Shown: piece after piece, positions 1 to 5,322 of the stretch
Layout of the letters: each line of letters starts with the position of its first letter
Position numbering within the stretch: position 1 is the stretch's first letter
Assembly (NCBI GenBank): GCA_029881855.1
Contig: JAOULU010000129.1
Span: forward strand, 1 to 5,322
Direction: 5' to 3'
Origin: Nitrosomonas sp.
GTDB taxonomy: Bacteria > Pseudomonadota > Gammaproteobacteria > Burkholderiales > Nitrosomonadaceae
Length of the DNA stretch: 5,322 nucleotides
Position numbers and translations under genes: made by a program
The notes under the pieces: model-generated
Database searches by the model: none
What the model was told of the DNA's origin: nothing
The model's input: the letters and a program-made list of their open reading frames with translations, nothing else

Positions 1-297
1 TCGAAATGCGATGCCGCGGCTTTGAATGGTAACTTCATCAGGGTTTATGCCAGAGCTAAGGCGACCAACATCAATTTTTTGTGTCTGCCGTGTGCCGGTT
101 AATGTAATATTAGGTAATAATCCGGCACGGCCTTGAGCGACTCTTTCTTGTCCTGCTTGATATGCAGCACGTGCTGACTGATATTGTGCATCATTTTCCA
201 AGGCTTCACGATAAATATCCATCAAGCTTGCAGCGTAAGGTGCGGTATGTATGACCATGCCTAGAAACAAGGTAAAAACTGCTTGTAGAATTTTCAT
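1..297 (-). CDS. tolC: TolC-family outer-membrane efflux/secretion channel, N-terminal part (runs off left edge)
   Basis: This is the outer-membrane exit duct used by type I secretion and tripartite efflux pumps; only the first 99 codons lie in the window. Residues 1 to about 23 look like a Sec signal peptide: K2, a hydrophobic stretch at 3-16, and a small-residue cleavage region ending near A22-A23. The mature N-terminus, with LMDIYREALENDAQYQSARA at 25-44, then an AxxAGxERVAQGRAGLLPNI-type stretch at 45-64, is the typical first helix and 'LLP' turn of TolC proteins. The ATG at 297 is the only usable start: a TAG lies in frame five codons upstream, and the next Met (14) would destroy the signal peptide. 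No good Shine-Dalgarno site sits just upstream. It follows the PCMT-like gene at 67 bases and probably shares its transcript. The family call is firm; the exact partner pump cannot be told. It is open at the left edge, not necessarily truncated in the genome. Confidence 0.9.
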   Translation of the reverse strand, partial: MKILQAVFTLFLGMVIHTAPYAASLMDIYREALENDAQYQSARAAYQAGQERVAQGRAGLLPNITLTGTRQTQKIDVGRLSSGINPDEVTIQSRGIAFR

Positions 298-364
298 ATT
301 GATAGCTGACTATTTTTTGGAGCCATTGCAAATAAATCAGTTGCTCCTAAAATCAATCGGTCAA
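298..364 (-). other. Intercistronic gap with displaced SD and possible 10-codon leader ORF ahead of tolC
   Basis: On the minus strand this 67-base gap contains AGGAGC (plus-strand 343-348), too far from the tolC ATG at 297 to serve it directly. An ATG at 326 opens a 10-codon frame (MAPKNSQLSI) whose TGA (294-296) overlaps the tolC start as ATGA. This geometry would allow translational coupling, but the AGGAGC-to-ATG spacing of 16 bases is also long, so translation of this mini-ORF is doubtful. No promoter or terminator is evident in the gap, which favours read-through from the upstream methyltransferase gene. Confidence 0.25.
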
Positions 365-1018
365 TCAAAAGACAAACCTTTCTGGTTGTTGTGCATTAAT
401 CAGTGGAACGGTGCTGGTCTCGAATAGTTTGGTTGTATTGAATTCACCTGGGGCAACACAAGTAACAATAACAACATCCATTACCGGATCTTCACCAATC
501 ATTGCAAAAAGGCGTCCACCTGGATTAAGGCTTTTCAAAAATGCTTCAGGCAGAACAGGTGTAGATGCAGTTATTACAATCACGTCATAGGGTTCATTTT
601 TTGACCAACCTTGTGCCGCATCGCCTTGCTCAATGGTGACATTAGCAATCTCGTGAGCTTTTAGGTTGTTTTCCGCCATGGCCTTCAGCTCAGGAATAAT
701 TTCAACACTGTTTACATGTGCACCTTGTTTCGCCAGCAAAGCAGTCATGTATCCACTGCCACTACCAATTTCGAGAATTTTATCTGTCTTTTTAATATGT
801 AGTTCTTGTAGAATACGTGCTTCCATTTTTGGCGCAAGCATCACTTGACCATGGCCCAATGGTATTTCCATATCTACAAATGCCATGTCATGATAGGCCG
901 TTGGGACAAATTCTTCTCGCCGTAATCTGTATAATAGATCAAGTACGTTGTCATCCAGCACATTCCACGTACGAATTTGCTGGGTTATCATGTTGGATCG
1001 GGTTTCTTCGAGATTCAT
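365..1018 (-). CDS. Protein-L-isoaspartate O-methyltransferase family protein (PCMT-like), altered catalytic loop
   Basis: This is a SAM-dependent class I methyltransferase of 217 residues, close to the usual length for bacterial Pcm. Visible motifs are motif I LEIGSGSGY at 82-90 (SAM binding), the acidic residue after strand 2 (E106 in SVEII), PYDVIVITAS at 143-152, and the NPGGRL turn at 165-170. Canonical Pcm methylates L-isoaspartyl residues in damaged cytosolic proteins and carries a GQTIS loop with the active-site serine just before motif I. Here that loop reads GHGQVMLAPK (55-64), with no Thr-Ile-Ser, so isoaspartyl repair is not assured. The N-terminal MITQQIRTWNVLD segment fits what I recall of a betaproteobacterial subgroup of this family, and the start at 1018 places it nine residues in, as expected. 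The SD is weak (an A/G-rich run just upstream). It is divergent from thiC and followed by tolC, a likely operon. I leave the symbol blank because the substrate is uncertain; many annotations would say pcm. Confidence 0.88.
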   Translation of the reverse strand: MNLEETRSNMITQQIRTWNVLDDNVLDLLYRLRREEFVPTAYHDMAFVDMEIPLGHGQVMLAPKMEARILQELHIKKTDKILEIGSGSGYMTALLAKQGAHVNSVEIIPELKAMAENNLKAHEIANVTIEQGDAAQGWSKNEPYDVIVITASTPVLPEAFLKSLNPGGRLFAMIGEDPVMDVVIVTCVAPGEFNTTKLFETSTVPLINAQQPERFVF

Positions 1019-1045
1019 ATTCTTTCTTTTAATTAAGTATCAGAC

Positions 1046-1074
1046 TTGCAATTATTTCACATTTCCATTAGCTT
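1046..1074 (+). promoter_or_regulatory. Candidate thiC promoter (weak match)
   Basis: TTGCAA at 1046-1051 could be a -35 box, and 17 bases later TAGCTT at 1069-1074 is a poor -10 box (3 of 6 matches to TATAAT). The support is mainly positional: a start site about seven bases after the -10, near 1081, would place the RNA 5' end just before the riboswitch P1 stem at 1083. The pcm-like gene starts at 1018 on the other strand, so both divergent promoters must lie in or near 1019-1082. I found no convincing leftward promoter there. Confidence 0.3.
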
Positions 1075-1082
1075 CACAGCAT

Positions 1083-3108
<2,026 letters not shown>

Positions 3109-3131
3109 CAATAGGCGCAACGCACATATAT

Positions 3132-3956
3132 ATGGACCTAACTTTATTACTGAAGGCGCTAGTCCTAGGTATTGTTGAAGGTTTAACTGAGTTTCTGCCA
3201 ATTTCATCAACCGGCCATCTGATTCTGGTCGGAGACTTGCTGAATTTTAATGAAGACCGTGAAAAAGTTTTTATGATTGCCATTCAGTTAGGCGCAATTC
3301 TAGCCATCTGCTGGGAATATCGTCGTAAGATTGCTGATGTGGCTACGGGTATTGGTTCAAATGAATCAGCCAACCGCTTTGTCACGAATCTGATGATTGC
3401 GTTTATGCCTGCTGCCATTCTGGGCTTAATGTTTATTGACGTTATCAAGCAATACTTGTTTAATCCGCTATCTGTTGCAACAGCTTTGGTTGTCGGTGGT
3501 ATTGTAATTTTATGGGCAGAACGACGTGATCATGTGATTGAAGTCGAGCAGGTCGATAGCATGGGTTGGAAGCATGCGTTGAAAGTCGGTTGCGCACAAT
3601 GCCTGGCATTGATTCCGGGTACTTCGCGTTCCGGCGCAACAATTATCGGTGGCTTGTTATTTGGTTTATCGCGTAAAGCCGCCACAGAGTTTTCATTCTT
3701 CTTAGCAATCCCGATTATGTTTGCCGCGACCTTTTATGATGTCTATAAAAACCGTGGAATTCTAGAATTTGACGACTTAAGCATGTTTGTCGTCGGGTTT
3801 GTCGCGGCTTTTTTCAGCGCATTAGTGGCGGTACGTGCTTTAATCCGTTTTATTAGTAATCATGACTTTACCGTTTTTGCATACTATCGGATTGTTTTTG
3901 GGTGCATTATATTGCTAACGGCTTATACAGACGTTGTGGGGTGGTCGGAGTTTTAG
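3132..3956 (+). CDS. uppP: Undecaprenyl-diphosphatase UppP (BacA family)
   Basis: This integral inner-membrane phosphatase converts undecaprenyl pyrophosphate to undecaprenyl phosphate, recycling the lipid carrier for peptidoglycan, O-antigen and related polymers; excess activity gives bacitracin resistance. At 274 residues it has the usual family length. The first signature is EGLTEF with E16 and E20 (the (E/Q)XXXE motif), followed by PISSTGH with S26 and H29. The second is PGTSRSGAT at 162-170, with R166 matching the essential arginine of E. coli UppP. Hydrophobic segments are seen around 45-60, 85-105, 112-128, 168-178, 188-200, 217-240 and 250-268, consistent with the polytopic fold. No strong Shine-Dalgarno is seen before the ATG; the start is chosen because [17 protein letters not shown] is the standard N-terminus. 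It sits 23 bases after thiC on the same strand and is convergent with the peroxidase gene. It is unrelated to thiamine synthesis by known function. Confidence 0.97.
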   Translation: MDLTLLLKALVLGIVEGLTEFLPISSTGHLILVGDLLNFNEDREKVFMIAIQLGAILAICWEYRRKIADVATGIGSNESANRFVTNLMIAFMPAAILGLMFIDVIKQYLFNPLSVATALVVGGIVILWAERRDHVIEVEQVDSMGWKHALKVGCAQCLALIPGTSRSGATIIGGLLFGLSRKAATEFSFFLAIPIMFAATFYDVYKNRGILEFDDLSMFVVGFVAAFFSALVAVRALIRFISNHDFTVFAYYRIVFGCIILLTAYTDVVGWSEF

Positions 3957-4065
3957 TGAAACTGTAGCGTCAACTTCTTTTAATATTGCTTCCCTTCCCT
4001 GGTATTTTTGCATATTGATTCGTGCTCTAGAAGAGAGGAGCCTATTTTGTAGGTTGATTAAGAAT

Positions 4066-4092
4066 ACCGTTCTGGCATCTCGCCAGAACGGT
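4066..4092. terminator. Perfect 11-bp hairpin between convergent genes, likely bidirectional terminator
   Basis: ACCGTTCTGGC (4066-4076) and its exact complement GCCAGAACGGT (4082-4092) enclose a 5-base loop ATCTC. It lies 109 bases after the uppP stop and 43 bases after the stop of the leftward peroxidase gene, the normal place for a shared terminator. Neither side has a long T-run. The leftward transcript would follow the stem with ATTCTTAAT, the rightward one with TGCATAATG, so intrinsic termination is likelier for the peroxidase transcript. The remaining spacer (3957-4065 and 4093-4135) shows no gene. Confidence 0.65.
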
Positions 4093-4135
4093 TGCATAAT
4101 GAATTAGAAGGATTGTTTCCTCCTATATTAAATAA

Positions 4136-5322
4136 TTACTCAGCCAGTGTTAAGCCGCTGGGTACGCTGTTTGGCACATTACGTCGATCGTCTACAAAGG
4201 TATTATCTGTCAAAGCATGTAAGAAACTAATCAACTCGGCAATCTCTTCTTCATCTAAATCAACACTGGCTAACTCATTACGTTGCGCAATTTGCTCTAA
4301 ACGCCACCCATCAGCCATCACCTCAAAATCAATCGCATCAAGATCCATACGGGAGGGTATACGTGCCTGGCTAATGTCATAGTTGAATAGGCTATCCACA
4401 GGTGATAAATGATGACGAATGACGGCTTCTAATGTGTCATAAGCACCTGCATGACCGTAAGGTGCGGTCAAAGCAATATTCCTTAAAGAAGGTGTGCGGA
4501 ATCTAAATCGATCGTTGGCACTACCGCTCACTGCTTCACGACCAAAATCTTCTAGACCATCATCATATCCATCGGAGTTGTGTCCTTTGCCGGGACCAAT
4601 TTGTGGCATGGCAATCGCATGGAAACTCTGGTCAGTTTGAAATTTGCCACTATGGCAGCTGCTGCAATTAGCCTTGCCATAGAATAGCTGCATTCCTTTC
4701 TTTTCATTTTTACTAAGTGCACCGTTGTCACCACGTAAATACTGGTCAAAACGGCTGTTGTCAGCACGCCAAGCGGTGGCTTCGAATGCGGCAATCGCAT
4801 TGGCAGCATCTTTATATTGAATATCGTCAGCCGTATTGATCTGGCCAGGGTAAGCATTCTGGAACATAGCAACGTATTCAGGAATAGCTCGCAATCGCTG
4901 AGCCAACAACTCCCAGACACCATTTACCCCAGCCAAATCACCTGCTGCAGCAGCGTCGGCCACAGGGTTTTCACCGGCTTGACCAGCCATTTCTGTACCT
5001 GAGGTTACTGGAAACATGGCTTGCGCAGCCAGTGGATTATCAAGCCCTAATGGCAGTTGGTCACCTGCAGGGGAAGCAAAACCCGAGGGTAGTGAATTAT
5101 TCACAGCAACACGGCCATCATGAAACATGATGCTAAATTCTTTAGCGCCTAGGTTGAAAATATGTGGTGCGTTACGCGGCACACGTTCATGGATTATGTC
5201 ACCACCACTACCGGTATCACGCGTCACCCCTAATCCTTTTCCACCTTCACCAACAGGAAGCGCCAGACCATCTCCGGTCCCTGTTAATGAATGATGACAG
5301 GTAGCACAAGAAATATTTTGAT
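4136..5322 (-). CDS. Dihaem cytochrome c peroxidase / MauG-family protein, 5' end beyond window
   Basis: The family comprises periplasmic enzymes with two covalent c-type haems; classical members reduce H2O2 with cytochrome or cupredoxin electrons, others oxidise proteins or polymers. The open frame covers 394 residues to the right edge without a start, so an apparent GTG start at 5227 is internal. Numbered from the codon at 5320, haem site 1 is CATCH (residues 5-9) and haem site 2 is CSSCH (plus-strand 4652-4666). Other family marks are PRNAPHIFNLG, MFHDGRV (H67 where the Pseudomonas enzyme has the inter-haem Trp94 in FWDGR), ANAIAAFEAT, FRTPSLRNIALTAPYGHAG (H290) and VIRHHL (H304 where other members have the Met or Tyr haem ligand). 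About 60 extra residues, rich in Ala, Gly and Pro, separate FHDGR from the GVWELLAQRL helix, unlike short CcpA proteins. The signal peptide must lie outside the window. It is convergent with uppP, has an independent promoter off-window, and its substrate is unknown. Confidence 0.92.
   Translation of the reverse strand, partial: QNISCATCHHSLTGTGDGLALPVGEGGKGLGVTRDTGSGGDIIHERVPRNAPHIFNLGAKEFSIMFHDGRVAVNNSLPSGFASPAGDQLPLGLDNPLAAQAMFPVTSGTEMAGQAGENPVADAAAAGDLAGVNGVWELLAQRLRAIPEYVAMFQNAYPGQINTADDIQYKDAANAIAAFEATAWRADNSRFDQYLRGDNGALSKNEKKGMQLFYGKANCSSCHSGKFQTDQSFHAIAMPQIGPGKGHNSDGYDDGLEDFGREAVSGSANDRFRFRTPSLRNIALTAPYGHAGAYDTLEAVIRHHLSPVDSLFNYDISQARIPSRMDLDAIDFEVMADGWRLEQIAQRNELASVDLDEEEIAELISFLHALTDNTFVDDRRNVPNSVPSGLTLAE

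Noticed and set aside
1046..1051. TTGCAA palindrome as a shared operator or leftward -35 box
   Set aside because: Six bases alone are common by chance, and no -10 match at the right spacing is seen on the minus strand.
4023..4040. Short inverted repeat in the uppP downstream spacer (GCTC...GAGC)
   Set aside because: Only four pairs, with poor loop geometry and no T-run; much weaker than the 11-bp hairpin downstream.
4092..4382. 96-codon plus-strand frame over the end of the peroxidase gene
   Set aside because: It is antisense to the conserved C-terminus of the peroxidase, with Ser/Lys-rich composition and no family resemblance.
4552..4923. 123-codon minus-strand frame in another phase of the peroxidase gene
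   Set aside because: The overlapping frame with CSSCH and FRTPSLRN motifs is the real gene; this one has no coherent protein features.
5225..5227. GTG as start codon of the peroxidase, giving a 363-residue protein
   Set aside because: The same frame stays open upstream to the window edge and contains the essential first haem motif CATCH, so the GTG is internal.

Overview
The window looks like chromosomal DNA from a Gram-negative proteobacterium. A betaproteobacterium of the Nitrosomonadales type is my best guess. The grounds are an outer-membrane TolC-type protein, a periplasmic c-type dihaem peroxidase, moderate base composition, and a PCMT-like/tolC pair divergent from a riboswitch-controlled thiC, a layout I recall from beta- and gammaproteobacteria. 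The taxonomic call is inference; no rRNA or other marker gene is present. The window contains no mobile element, CRISPR array, tRNA or rRNA that I can support.

Layout, left to right. Positions 1-297 (minus) hold the N-terminal 99 residues of a TolC-family outer-membrane channel, running off the left edge. After a 67-base gap, 365-1018 (minus) encodes a protein-L-isoaspartate O-methyltransferase family protein; the two probably form one leftward transcription unit. Positions 1019-1215 are the divergent control region. They carry a candidate promoter, a complete TPP (THI-box) riboswitch and the ribosome binding site of thiC. thiC (1216-3108, plus) and uppP (3132-3956, plus) follow in the same direction, 23 bases apart. 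A perfect 11-bp hairpin at 4066-4092 lies between uppP and the convergent last gene. That gene is a dihaem cytochrome c peroxidase/MauG-family protein (4136 to beyond 5322, minus) whose N-terminus lies outside the window.

How the genes relate: ThiC makes the pyrimidine half of thiamine, and its mRNA leader senses the end product TPP. The leader can be read as a translational switch, because the P1 3' strand and the Shine-Dalgarno site compete for the same intervening segment. UppP recycles the lipid carrier for peptidoglycan and other envelope polymers. It may be co-transcribed with thiC, but a reasonable promoter candidate at the end of thiC could separate it from thiamine control. TolC and the peroxidase act in the envelope and periplasm.

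I did not find a clearly new system. The points most worth a second look are the altered catalytic loop of the PCMT-like protein, His substitutions at two haem-pathway positions of the peroxidase, the simple SD-sequestering TPP switch, and the thiC-uppP linkage.
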